64,000 bases of DNA from Reticulitermes lucifugus. Taxonomy: Eukaryota > Arthropoda > Insecta > Blattodea > Rhinotermitidae. Numbering within the stretch: position 1 is the first letter of the stretch; each line of letters starts with the position of its first letter. Where the stretch lies: NCBI GenBank assembly GCA_026260175.1, contig JAKCWW010000654.1, positions 1 to 64,000 of the forward strand, read 5' to 3'. A program made the translations under genes and the position numbers. Below the pieces are notes generated by a model that worked only from the letters and a program-made list of their open reading frames with translations, made no database searches and was not told where the DNA came from. Positions 42,786 to 56,300 of the stretch are shown here, one piece after another.

Positions 42786-44446
42786 ATGTCAAGGCATTCA
42801 TGAACAGCATTGAAGTTTCCAATGTTAAATGATACTGCTCACACAAATGAGACATTTGACACACCATGACGATCAACTCTATAGAAGTCATGCAGCATGC
42901 TATGTGGATGAAAGGTGTGACATTGTTGATCACTAAATTTATTTATTTTTTCGAGATGGGACATTCTGTTGTGTTTAGAATGAAATGTAAGGTATATGGT
43001 TGTCATTGTGTTATGAAGGATGTTCAGCAAGAAATATATGGAGGTATATTATGTGCACCAGTGTTACTCTGATGTTATAGGCTTAATATTTGGGATTTTC
43101 ATTGTTATAAAAAAAGTGCTTTTTTGTATTATAATAGTTACCATCTACCAAACTACATTGCATAATCCATAAGTATGTACATACATAGTTTCATTATGTT
43201 TGAATAAGAGTGTGTGATAATAAAATCATTGTACATGGATTTTTCTTATTGTTATATTTCCTATTCCTGGGAAAGGAGAATGTCGGAGATGCAAAGTAAG
43301 TCTTAAAACATTTCAAGGCATAAGGATAGTCTAGTTATGGTGTTTTGATCATTACAGCCCATTTGTCCCAGTCATCATTTGATGCAGAGGTGCAGGGATA
43401 GTGACATCATTTAAGGTGATGGAGACGGATCATCTGAAATCACTACACAGATATGATGATATTAAAATATATCTTAAAGATATGGGGTGTAAGAGTGAGG
43501 GCAGGAGTACTGACTTGCTGAGGGCAATTCAGTGGTCAGCTGTTGTTAATATAGCCATGGACGTGCAGGTTCCGTAATAGAGAATTTCTTGACCATCTGA
43601 GCAACACCTTCTCAATGACCGCTGTATTGAGATAGTTTTAAGCTCAGTTCTTTCAGCTTCTGTTTTTGATGAGAAAGTGATTGTGTATGACACTGTCAAG
43701 ATATCAGCATATAAATGTGTGTGTACAGCATTTGTTTTTTAAGTTTTAATATGACTTACACTGAAGACTTGTTAATTTCAAAGTTATACAATAATTTTGA
43801 AAGTAAATTAAATGCTAATTCTACCAAAAATAGAACAGGCATGTTATATTCTTTTATGTACACTTGTACATTAATATTTATTTGTAAAATATGAAATGCA
43901 CATTGAAATGATTCTATGTGGTGAAAAGTGACATTAGCAATCTGTAGCAGTGTCTTAAACGTACAAAACCATTAAATTTTTCTCACCTTATTAGTAATAT
44001 GGAAGGATTCTGTCATTAAGTAATTCCTCATCAACAATCCACTACAGTCATGGTCATCTGAGCATTTATCAATCATATCCTAACATTAATATATTCTCCT
44101 ATATAAGATGTAATAGTTATTACCCAAAACAAGTATCTCTTCATATCATTAACATTAACAGTGTATTTATTAATATGTTATTCTTGTATACTTCTTTAAA
44201 ATAATGTGATTCCCAACCATTGGTTTCTTAACAACTCTTTATAGAGATAAAATAACGACAGGCTGTTACGAAGCCTGAAGTTTTTAACGCCACTTTCCCA
44301 TTTGCATTCACAAGAACATGCAATGAAAAATTGTTGAAAGTTTTCAATAGCATAAAAATCTGGATTAAGGAAATCTTCTGGGGCAAAACCACCAGGTCAA
44401 TAATCTTCTATAAACAGCTGTAATTGACAACTAAATGACACCAACT

Positions 44447-44595
44447 GTTGAGGCCTTCTCTCTTCAGGGATGTTATGCAGCGTAGGTTGGTAGTTATTTA
44501 CTGATGTTTCAGGACTTACAGGCTGTCCCAAAAAATAGGTAACCAACTGCCAACGTATGCTGTGTAACATCCTGAAGGAGTGAAGGCCTCAACTA
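44447..44595. mobile_element. Foldback element, about 58-bp arms
   Basis: GTTGAGGCCTTCTCTCTTCA at the left pairs with the complement of the right end (TGAAGGAGTGAAGGCCTCAA). The inner parts CGTAGGTTGGTAG and CCAACTGCCAACGTA also pair. The spacer is about 35 bases. Confidence 0.7.
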
Positions 44596-44944
44596 CACTG
44601 TAGCACAAGCGTGAAATTTCACACACCAATTGTTTTCACAAAACCAACAAGTGAATAACATTCTGTAATGTTTGCAGTAGGGTATACAGGACTGGAGACC
44701 AATTCCTCCATCTCTTTATTCTCTTGCTATCACCCTTAGTATCACCATCCTCAAGCAATGTATATCTGCCAACTTAATCAGAAGCATGTGTAATGTACAG
44801 CGATAAATGACATCATATGCATTCCTTGTTCCTTATATTACTGAAAACAGAACATCAATGGGCATAAAGCCTATGACAAACACAACATGAATAACACAGT
44901 AATGGATCTTGAATAAATTGCAGAGATGAACTAAGCAGCATGTG

Positions 44945-45150
44945 GCATTCAGCAAGCTGGCTCAAGTGGTAACACTTCTCACCTATATTCAGGATGTGTC
45001 TGCTTTGAGTTTCAGGTGGGACATTACTCTTCTGATAGGTGTTTTGTTGTTTGACTCAGTCCCTCCCAGGGAATGCTGGAATGTTAGCACTTGCTTTCCA
45101 GACTCTCTAGTTCATAAAATGCAATCATCCTGTCACATCATTTGACACTA
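44945..45150 (+). mobile_element. tRNA-headed SINE-like copy, family B
   Basis: A box A-like GCTGGCTCAAGTGGTAAC lies at the left, then TTGAGTTTCAGGTGGGAC. The right end CCTGTCACATCATTTGACAC matches the ending of the family B copy at 21695. Confidence 0.5.
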
Positions 45151-45919
45151 AATAACTGTACTTTATACAGCATTATTAACTAACAAACTGTTCATCCATC
45201 CAGAATATGTAAAACAACTAAATCCACACTGTAGAATTATTCTTGTGCATGTAAGGACACCATATTACACTATACACAAGGTAGTCTACAACATGCAAGT
45301 GGAGTAAATCTATATAAATATATATATATCACTCTTTTTTATGAAGCAGAGCTGAAAATTATATATATATATATATAGCATCTAATACCTGAAGTACATA
45401 ACTGGAGAGGTTACAAAAATGTGTACACCGAGGTTCAGGCTCTAAATTTTCTAAATTTAAACCGAGACATATAATGTGGGACCACTGGCAAAATACTTTA
45501 TTTATAAAATTTGTTTCAAGAGTCTACCACCTGTATCAAAGAGCTGTTGCAGATGAGGAGATGAAATCCATAATTAGGCCATTAAGCAAGATCTGAAGTT
45601 AAAAACCCTACGAAAAATTATGGATAGTGTGTGTTATACATGAATGATAACAAGATTCCTTTGGCATGAAAAATGAACACGATAAATAAATAAAAACTGG
45701 GGAGACCCAGGCCTAGGTGCAGACACCTCAGAAACGAAAGACATGAGTACAAAAGAGAATATAAGATGAGTCGACACAGATTCAGAGTATTTACAGAACA
45801 AAAAAATTAGACTGAAGAAGGCTCTAATATAGTGCGACTCACCACGGCAGAAATCTAGGTGAATGATGATGATATTGAAAAGTTTCAAATAAGAAAACGT
45901 TTGATTACTTCATACCACA

Positions 45920-46313
45920 TTTGCATTGATGACTTTGCAGATGTCTTTACTCTAATGCTAGACAATTACCAGTTTATGTAGTAAACATTCACTGAATATA
46001 ACTCCACAGGCCTGTATGTTGATTCTAGACACTGATATGCATTGCATGTTAATGCAGTGTAAATGTTCACTGGACATAAATCTAGATGTCTTCAGTTTTA
46101 TTCTAGAGACAGGTCTGCATTACCAGTTCATGTGTAAAAGTTCACTGGGCATAAATCTAGACGTCTTCAGTATGATTCTAGAGACTGATCTGCATTGCCA
46201 GTTTATGTATTGTAGACATGCATTGGACATAACTCCATATATCTTCAGTTTAAAGCTAGAACATTATATGCATTACCAATTTATGTAGTGTAAACATTCA
46301 CTGGATGTAACTC
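45920..46313 (+). repeat. Minisatellite-like array, about five 75-81-bp units
   Basis: Repeated blocks are TTCACTGGACATAAATCTAG, ATGTCTTCAGTTTTATTCTA, GAGAC-GGTCTGCATTACCAG and TTTATGTAGTGTAAACA. The middle units keep an open frame (LDINLDVFSFILETGLHYQF), which looks incidental to the unit length. The outer copies are the most diverged. Confidence 0.8.
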
Positions 46314-47066
46314 AAGAAAGAAAAGCCTGGCACTCCATGAGTCATTTTAGCCAATTCCAGCAGTGATGGCCTGGAGTGCACACACACAGTACTTGTATGT
46401 TACGAAATGAAAACTTGTTTCCAGACTTTTTGGTTCACTAGCAGGCTGTAGTTGTAATACTCTGGACTGCTATGCAGAAGTACCTAGTTTGCATCTTGGC
46501 TGGATTAACAGCTACCTTGACTGAAGTTTTCATATTCTTCTTCAGTTACTGCAGGCAAGTGCCAGTATTGTACCTTGAAATATTGCACAGATACCTTCTA
46601 TCATATTTCTTATCTGTTCATTATTTATGAGCATCTCCCATTTCCTTTGACTTATATAGCACCATCAATTGAACAGTGCTATTAAAAAGCCTAAAATTAA
46701 TCAGAAACATTGCTATTTAAGAAATATTTAACCTTGACTGCACACTGTTTGGAAGTAAATTTACCAAAAATAGAATTTAAGCAGATGTCATACACATGAT
46801 TAAAATTCATTAGAATACAATACATTATATAATAAATGGTGTAGGCAGACTACCAACCCAAATGGCTAATTGAGATTCCTAAAGACTAACCACTATTACT
46901 TAAAAAGTTTGTATCTATATGTGAAACAATGTCCAATATCACTTAAAATGCATCAAAATCTGATTAGAAAGTACACACTTGTGAAGTACACCAGTCACAG
47001 CACTGATTGATGAACTACAGCAGCAAATGAAACACAACATGAACACAGAATAAAGAATCTCACAAT

Positions 47067-47311
47067 CAGGGGTGGAAATGGGGGTAGATGCTGGTACCTG
47101 CCATTGAACTGGTTCCAGAACGTATTTTGTAAGAAGTTATTTCCAGTGTCTAATGCCAGTCCCAGCAGCAAAACACGTAGACATCAGTAATGACACACAT
47201 TTCACAAACGTGCATTATAATACCCATTCATAATATGTGTTTATCATTCCCTGGACTTTTTGGATGATGCTTCAGCATCTACCTAGTTCTGGAAAGCCAT
47301 TTCCACCCCTC
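47067..47311. mobile_element. Non-autonomous hAT-like element, 245 bp
   Basis: The left end CAGGGGTGGAAATGG and right end (complement GAGGGGTGGAAATGG) form inverted repeats. Direct repeats CTCACAAT (47059-47066) and CTCACAAC (47312-47319) match at 7 of 8 bases. This is the cleanest hAT-type signature in the window along with 22109. Confidence 0.8.
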
Positions 47312-48189
47312 CTCACAACATTCATTAGACTATTATATTACATTAAGACTGGCACTTACAGCTTCACACCATCACAGACATTAGAGAAATTAGATACTGA
47401 GCTGGGGATATAAATAGGTATATGTACTTTGAACCACTGGTGAAGTTAAGAGACAGGACACACAATATAAAGTCTCTAGAATATATAAACTTCACCTTCA
47501 TGTGGTAGATCTTATTATTACTAAAGCAGATCTAGTAAGCAAATCGTGGTGGCACAACCATTACATTTGGACTGAGGAAAATGCCACTCCCTAGGTAATT
47601 CCAGAAGACACAGCCATTGTGATACAACCATTACATTTGGTGTGAAAGATAAGCCACTACATACTTATGAAACTAATCATAGAAGTATAACCCTTGTATT
47701 AGACATGGCAGAAAAATCACAACCAAGAAGTACTGGTAGTTTAAGTTCTGACTTGATACATAAGTTGTGCTAAAAGTAGCAAGAAAAAACAGTGCAGCTG
47801 AGTCAACTATAAAACCAACAGATTAAATGGTGAAAAATCTCAGTCACCACAACATTGTTCTTTAGTTAATTAAACATATTTATGTGTCATCATCATCAGC
47901 AGCAGCAGCAGCTCTACAGCCCTTGGTGGGCTTTGGCTATGTTATATTACAGTATAGCTACAAATAAATGTATTTAATTACCTAATAAACAGTGTTGTGC
48001 TGAGAATTTTACCATTCAATTGATTCAATATTGCACAATGGGATGAACCATTCCTCTTGGTACACCCTGTATATTTATGTACACACACATATCCAAAGTA
48101 GCAAGCTTGGGTAAGTTACTCCCGTTTTGTGATGTCTGCATGTGGTCAGCAGATCACTCCTGATTACTGAATATAAACTGAAAATGTAC

Positions 48190-48370
48190 AAGATCTGAGG
48201 TGTTCATGATGGTGAAGATTAATATTGTAGACTGTGTAGTCTGGTAAGTGGGTACCAGCATTTTGGAAGAACACACTGCCTCTTTCTTCAGGACAGCAGT
48301 GACTATGCAACAGAGTTCCTCAAAAATGTTATAATTCACAAACTAGACTATATGGTGTCATGACTCAGAA
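48190..48370 (-). repeat. Dispersed repeat (same family as 31300-31495)
   Basis: GAGGTGTTCATGATGGTGAA, GTGTAGTCTGGTAAG, GAAGAACACACTGCCTCTTT and GGTGTCATGACTCAGAAGAC keep the order seen at 31300. Confidence 0.5.
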
Positions 48371-50693
48371 GACCAAGGTATGAAAACAATGTATAATCAC
48401 ATTTGAAGTGTATAAAAATAAGAACTATGATCACTCTTGAATAAAAGTTGTGCTGAGAGGTGGGTTAACCAAATAAATAATCTTGAATTAGAATCAGTCC
48501 TAGCAATTTAACAAACATTGTCAGTAAATAAATTATTCTGGAGCTGGGACCTACCCTAGTGATGTAATAAACATCACTTATATTGGGAAAATATTCATGT
48601 GTGAAGCACAGTGAAATCACACATCATGAGACTGTATGAGTAACAAGATACAGTGCAAAAACTCATTTCTCCACTGATTTGTCTGTTTGAATATGTGTTA
48701 TGAAGTATGACATGATGTAAGGTCAAGGCAAATTTTGAGGTAGTACCCAAGAATTTGTCCTGGAAGTCCCGATAAAACACACAACACTCAGGTCAGAATA
48801 GCCAATGGACCATTTACCTTTCAAAGTAAACACATTATGAAAAACCCCAACCTTTTTGTCATAATTCTACATGTTTTTCTTCCTTTATTATGACTCTGAA
48901 TGTGTGATCAAATTATCAGCCTTAAACATTTTAAATAAATACCTTAATGATATGGTTTGCCAGCAAACCACAACACAAGTGTTGTAAAAATCTATATATT
49001 TACAAATATTCCTTTTTGCCTAATTCACATACTACAAAATATAAAAATATACCTAACACAGGTACCACAATACAATAAGTATACAGGCACATGTGCATGC
49101 ACATGCACATACACATATATTCACATAAGCACATGCAGATATGGCATTGTTTTTTCAGCCTAAAAACTACTGGTATGTTCAAATGAATGATTACATCTTG
49201 GCAGTCTCGATCAATAGAGTCCATGAAATTAGCATTTTGTAAAAAAAAATGCATTATCACTACACTTAAAAACAGCACATTCACCATCAGGAGCCACTTG
49301 TGCCATTTCAAAACAGACGGTTTATTTGTACAAGCGACTGGAAGTATTATCATGTAAAGAACTGTTTTGCAGCAGCAATTAATAAGCTAACTACTTACTT
49401 TCTCAGCTGCAAATCATCTACAGAAAAAGTACTGTGATTATCATGTTCCTTCCTTGTTAACACTAAAATTTTTGTTCATTTAAAACACAAATACGCACTT
49501 TATTGCTATCACTTGGCTTCATAGCTTTTTGCCTATTCAATTCAAGTGACCTTCCATCTCTGGGCCCACCAGAGAAGGTGCATGTCCTGATCCCCGTCAT
49601 CTGAGGACTGAAGCAGAGCCAGCTTCTGAAAAGTTGTGCATCAGTTAGTTAGATGATGCAAAAATGCCAAAAGAGCAGTGTTTCTGAATGTCATATAACA
49701 TCATAAAAACCCCATAAAACTGAATGAGATATTATAAGGTTCTTTGTGGTTTCCCACATTCTTTTAAAACTGACCATAACCACTTCTTTCCACATGCTTT
49801 CAATTCACCATTCATACTCACCCTACTGCTTGACACTAGTATAACCCACACATCCTGGAGGAGGGAGTTCATTAAATCATTAAATAACCTACAAATGAAA
49901 CATCATTGCATTCTTTTTTTTGCATTATACTTTAGAGCTAAATAAACAGAACACTTCTAATAAATAATGCCAAATTCCATGGACTAAGTTATAAGATACA
50001 TTGAATAAGGACTCTGTGAAAATTAAGACTGACTCAGGACATTAAGTGAGCGAAAAGTCACCATGCACCTAACATAGACAATGAGTTGAACATTTGTTCA
50101 CATCCAGATACGCTTTCATTCTAAGAAACAATGAACTGACACTACTTGAGGAAGGGAGGATTGGCCACCACACGTGCTGTCAGTCACACAGGCCATAATA
50201 TTCAGAATGAGGCAGTTGTAACATTAATACTAAGAATGAAGTGGCCATGCTGTTTAGAGTATAGGTGCACAGTGACTTTGGCTCATTCTGTAGAATCCAC
50301 TGGGATGATAAATGTGAATGTTATGACTTGTACACAAGAATATACTTAACCCTGAAGGTGGTTGCACAGCTGTGGAAGGGAGATATTAATAATCAACTCA
50401 GTTTGGTTGCAATTCTTACGTTCAAGACAGAAATGTCAATAATAAAAATATAGCTGATCTCACATTCAAAAGCATGATAGATCTATTATATGTTCAAGAT
50501 TATAAAATTGAAGTAAAATAATCTTTAAGAAAGTTGATTACATTGAATATTTTATTCAGAATCATTAAACAGTTAGTCTCCATAAAGGAAAACATATAGG
50601 ATTTGTATGTTCAATTGAGAGGACTGGAGCTATTAATCCAGGATGTGGTCTTGGTATTCAAAATAAGATTTAAACATATTCAAACAAAATTAC

Positions 50694-50727
50694 TTGTGTG
50701 AAAGCCACGCTAGTGGCTTTCACACAA
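50694..50727. repeat. Perfect 15-bp hairpin
   Basis: TTGTGTGAAAGCCAC and GTGGCTTTCACACAA are exact complements around a 4-base loop, GCTA. There are no mismatches in an otherwise diverged repeat landscape. It could be a young minimal inverted-repeat element or a structured RNA; neither is shown. Confidence 0.85.
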
Positions 50728-51469
50728 AACTTCATAACAGCCTTCCTATTAATTAAACAGCATATATATTTTGGAGGCTTAAAATTTAATTTTCAGCTCA
50801 GAGGAAGATTATCCTGGGTAATTTTGTGATTTTCCTCATTGGGATGGTGCCCTAAAATAGGCCAAAACTGCTTTCCTCCATATGCTTTACAATGCATCAG
50901 CCACAGTCATACTCCCACTGGGCACTACATAAGCATAGTTAAGTAAACCACAAAACAAACAATAAATCAAGATGCCACAAACCTTTCTTTTCAGGTAATA
51001 AAACTAAAAATACTACAATTCTTATCTCCATAGCAGGCGGCAGTGTAGAACAGGGCTCACAAACACTGTACTAAAGAATGAAAGTACAGCAAATGTTGCA
51101 ACATCCAGCACCTCCGGGACCAAAGGGTTGCCAGATATTGTAATTTTATGGATATTAGAACATTACACTTAACATTTGGCAGACAGATTTAAATGCCAAT
51201 TGTATCTCATAACAGATAAGTTTTTCTGGCTTAGCATGGACATTTAAATTGCTACCAAGTGGACACATAGAGACCAGCATATGGCAAGCTAGGCCATTTA
51301 CATTTTAAAGATCAGCATATGATCAAGTAGGATGATAAAAGTTAATGCACATCTTAGTGCATCTGGCAACCTCATGGACAGCCTAAAAATTTAATTTGTC
51401 ATCTGATATCCTGTCCTGGTTTCCCTTCTGCACTTTCTATTCCCTTTTCACTGCTACTACATAACACGG

Positions 51470-51485
51470 TGTGTGTGTGTGTGTA
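51470..51485. repeat. (GT)n microsatellite
   Basis: A short, perfect GT run of eight units lies in the Tango1-ENT intergenic region. Confidence 0.8.
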
Positions 51486-53244
51486 TCACATAGAACCAAC
51501 AACACCAATATTTAACAACCAAAGTCTCCGAACAAGTGCACAGAGCTGCCACTTGAGGGAACAGTAAGATCCAATGGGCATCTGAATCAAATTCCAGTTA
51601 ATACAGGTTTCCAGACCATCCAGTGTCAAATATCACAGGTTTTACTGCACACAGACTAAAATTCAGATTACCATTTTCCTGCCACTGGGAAAACGAATGT
51701 AATGTGTGTTGCCTTCAGATGCAAGGTACTTTATTTCCTGTGTGCTATTACTTTTGCATTTAGTTAAGAGGCCTACTCCTGTAGAAATGTTAAAATTGGG
51801 TGAAAATAACTTGTTCCTTGCTTTTGAAACAGATTTGTAAAAAAGTCAAGAAAATTAAATTGTTTCGCTTATCATTTTATATACAGTAAAACAAAGACCT
51901 CTGTATGACAAAGGCAACCCTAAGTTATGGCAATATACAAACATACATACATACTTACATATATACATACAAACAAAATGTAACACATTCAAGTGAGCTA
52001 CCTCTAGGTTCCTTACAGGACACCCACATAACAAAGTAGAAAACTTTGGTCTCACAGATTTCACTACACAAAAGTTTTTCTGTAAGTAGGAACTTCCTCA
52101 ATGCAAAATGGTTATGAATGATATCAACATTAAGTCTCTGCATATTCTGAGTGGTAAATGTGGAGAAATTCATGTGATATTTGAGATCACATGCATTCAG
52201 CATGAGACTTGTGTTGTTTAGATAATGTTCAATATGTGCTACCAACAAAAAAGAGTAATTATTCATTGCTCTCCAAAGCAAGAGCAACAAAGTTTCTCTT
52301 CATTGAAATTTGCATTTATTTGCAAAAACTTATTAAAATACTTAGTAAAAGAGTTAAAATTTATTCAGTGGCACAAACCTAACTACTGTCTGTTTATATA
52401 ATGCAATACATTAGTTAATCCAAAATTCTTGTTCTGAGAATAGAAACTTGTTATATAACTCAATTCAATATAAATATAACCTCCCATCCACAAATGGATC
52501 AAACATTTTTCTGTTGTGACCCTAAATTTGTCACCAACAGAACATCATAATGATCAGGTTCATCCTATAGGACACCTCTCCACATTATACAACAAAGTAA
52601 TCTCACTAGCCTTTGTAATCCTACCAACGATTCCTGTCATCCTGATTTTTAGCTGAGACCTGAGGTTTGGGATAAGTGTCCCTACGTCAATGTGATACTG
52701 AATTCAATTTCTGAATTTCCCACTTACAAGATACACAAAGAACACTTTGGCTAACAATTATTCACATCACTTACATGGTGCAGCATATCTGTGGGTGTTT
52801 CAGTACAAGGTCTTAAATGTAAGAGAGTATGTACACTTCAACATCAAAACTAAAATTCATACTATCATACTTACATTAAAATCTCTTCCCAACCTAAAAT
52901 TCAATATATGAGGTTGTCATGGTGGTAAATATGAATATTACAATCTTCAGGGATGTGAAACTGTGTAGTTTGGTGCACAGATATCAGAAAATTTCAGAGG
53001 AACATCAAAATGTCGGTATCAGTCTACCAAGCCACATGGTGTTACATTCTACTGTAATATTCACAGAACTTAATTATTTATTGGTCTATATATATGACCA
53101 CAATATTACAGGATATGTACAAAAATGGTGCCATCAAACCATATAGAAAGACAGCCCCATTTCAGCTTCATATATTCTAATAGCAGCATAAGAATCCTGA
53201 GAAGATGATGTCCAGTGCATTTGTACCTAAAGCAAACTTGGTCT

Positions 53245-53356
53245 TTAAAGTAAGCTGACCATTACAAGACTGAGGGCTGAGCCACAGGCCAGTCCAATGC
53301 CCACGAAGGCAGCTATCATTGACGAAGCGGTCTCCTGCTCAGTGGAATCAACCATT
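53245..53356 (-). CDS. ENT: ENT exon 11: helix 11 and stop
   Basis: MVDSTEQETASSMIAAFVGI and GLACGSALSLVMVSLL end the protein, with TAA at 53245-53247. An AATAAA on the minus strand at 53077-53082 is a possible poly(A) signal but lies in repeat sequence. Confidence 0.94.
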
Positions 53357-56300
53357 CTGTAATTTGAGCACAATAAGTTAGTAAATTTAACAGAAAAGAT
53401 TCAGTTTTGCAGGTATATAATGAAAAAGTTATCATCAGCCTCCATCATGGTGTAAAGTGAGAAGTGATATTACATATATAAATGGCCCCATACTGGGCAC
53501 CGTTTGTATGGAGGGCAGACTTACCCCTTTGTCATGATAAGGCAGGCATCAATGCATCTGTCATCACAGACAAATGCAATGAGAGATGATAATAACTGTA
53601 CCAATATGTCAGCTGTTTTTCTTCAGACCATTAAACACAAAACTAAAATAAAATTTCACATAAATATTTTACATTGTGTATGTTTCAAGATCCGCTACAC
53701 CATTTTTAAGACTGATATTACATTTCAAAGTAAAGAGTGTCCATTAACTTGTTTAAGATGACAGCTTCCTATTCTTTGTTTTCTTGTAATGGAAAGTATT
53801 CCAACAATCACAATTTTAAATAAAACGTAACAAGCCTTAAGGTTTTCACTGCAGTCCATATTCATATTATGCTGTGATGTGAAAGGGTGCTATACCCAGA
53901 ACATGACACTCTGAATTAAAACTCACATCAACTGTGAACAGAAAACTTACTTGGGTACACAGATGAGTGCAATGTTTGCTAAGTAGCCATTGGACAATCC
54001 AAAGAGCACAATGATGAGAATGTAGTAGAGATCTGAGTTCATTAGGACTGGTAAGTGATGGCGAGGCTGAGCATTGCATAGCAGCAGGAGGGGAATGAAT
54101 GCTACTCGAAGTAAACTTAGCACAGCAACTACCCAACCTTTGTTTTGTGGCTGCAACAAAATAAAAACATTCTGAACATCCATCTTCCCTTCTGCAGGCC
54201 TCAAAGGTTGGTAGGGAAGTGACCACACTGATTTACTACATTTATAGTCTGTGGAGGATTCTTTAATCCAATGTGCCTGCTTAATACAGCTTTCATAAAC
54301 TCACCCACTGCAGCAATCCCGCAAGAATCCTCCCCACATAATCACATGTACTGAAGATTAGGTATCCCACCACGGGAACAAAGTACATATCTGAAACAGC
54401 AATTAACAAACATGCCACACTACTTCTTGTGTTATGACTAACAACAGCTTTATCACTCATAAAATCTTATGAGTATCAAATGTCATAATGTTACTTCTTC
54501 CAGTTCCAGCTCCATTTTGGTATTATTCTCCCATACATTCCTAGGTCTTTCAAACGGTCTCCATCCTTCACATTTTACTACCAGAACGTTGTGTGCCTTT
54601 CTCTGCTCTCCCATGTGTGCCACATACCTACCCGTGTCATTCTACTTTATGTTATCGTTGTAACAATATCTGACACAAGAAAGGAGGCTACACTTCACAG
54701 ATAATACTTGACATCCCTTTCTAAACAAGCATGAGTACTGGTTCTCACCATTCCAAGGCTTGCTGTTTCCTCTGCCTGTTGAGTTTACTAACACAGTAAC
54801 TGCTGGATACATTGCTAATGTCACAAAAAATGTCATCCACTCAGCAAATCCATACACCCAAATCTGGAAACAGTAATTTAGCAATTCAAACTAAACATAT
54901 CAAAGAATTCTGTTATAAAATTAATGCACACTTATCAAAAGCAGCTGTGCTATAGCTTAAGGAGTTAGATGCCACCTTCTCACTGTAGAAAGCCAGGTTC
55001 AATCCCTGAGTATTTCTTGTGGGACTTATGTGGACAAAAATGACAGTTCGGCAAGTTTCTCTCCAAAGGAGCCAGTTTTCTCCTTTCAATCATCATTGTA
55101 CAAATACTCCATTGTCATCTATCAGTGCCTCTAAGATGTGTGATAAGGATGACCAGTCAGCATATTACAACTGTGGTCCTTAATAGGGGCTCTGCAGCTG
55201 TTTCATCCCTTTGATGGGCTCAAAAGTAAAGAAGTTAACAACATAGCAAGAGAGAGAACTTAGCTATCATAACAACCAACCAACTTTGTTCCAACAGTGC
55301 TCATCAAAAAGCACCAAGCAGACCATATACAGGGCCAATTCAAGGGTCATTTTAGTTTTAACCACCCTCTCTTTGTTGCTTCAAAGTGTCTATCTGCCAA
55401 AATTCTCTAAACATTTCTTGTTTTCCTCTCCAAGGTACATATAAAGATTGACGTTACCTCCTAGGTTTAACTACTCTAATAATACTAAATTATGCAGTTC
55501 CTTTACACATAATGTCTCTCACCCCATACTTGTCACAGAAAGCTTATTTAATGGCAGTATAAGCTGTTCAGTCTCATGCTATGCCTGCTTTACCCCAGCT
55601 GCCACTCCTGGCAACTTATAGGATAGGAGGCTGAGTTAGTCCCACAGCTAATTTGCAGGTGATGATAAAGTATAGAAGTTCCAAACACCATTATATCCAG
55701 CCTGTAACGTGTTATCTGACCAAACTACCAGGACTCAGAGAAGCTGTGTCAGTATACATACCTTATTAAGTATACTCTTATAAGAAATTTCCCTTGAGGG
55801 TGGATTATCACTTGCTTGAATTACAGCTGGTTCATACTGCATAGTGCTTGTTTGAACTTTGTCCAACATGTGGAAACGGAAAAAAACCTGCCATAAGAAT
55901 GAGAAAATTCGTATTAAATGTAGCATAAAAGCAGTGAATAGTACATGTCTATACAATTCTATACGTTTTTGACAATGATACATCACATTCCAGATAATTA
56001 CTTTCATGAACCTGGTCCATCATCTAATGTTTTAAAAATAAATAAATAAATACAGCACTGAGTTGTGGGGACAGAATGGGTCCCCATCTTCAGGCTAAAA
56101 TAATAAGACCTGACTTGCCTGACAAGCAAAGCTAAGCTGACAAGTTGAGAGTAGCTTGGCTGTTATGAAGCATAAATATGTATGACATAGGGTTACAGCC
56201 ACACGGCACATAGCAGGTGGCCCTTTTGTTTGAAAAGGACAACTTGTAATGTGCAGTCTTGTGTGAGTACAAGGGGTGAAGGAAAGATTAGAAAGTGTTT

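Larger units (their letters stand above)
41001..53244. other. 12-kb intergenic region without a convincing gene
   Basis: Left to right it holds a GC/CpG-rich island with a 64-bp duplication and a gap (41300-42300), SINE and foldback copies, (TA)n patches near 45310-45380, a minisatellite (45920-46313), a hAT-like element (47067-47311), dispersed repeats and a perfect hairpin (50694-50727). Open frames here are short and resemble no protein I know. Confidence 0.6.

Noticed and set aside
46016-46288. A repeat-protein gene
   Set aside because: The frame follows from minisatellite units near a multiple of three; there is no start context, splice signal or known domain.
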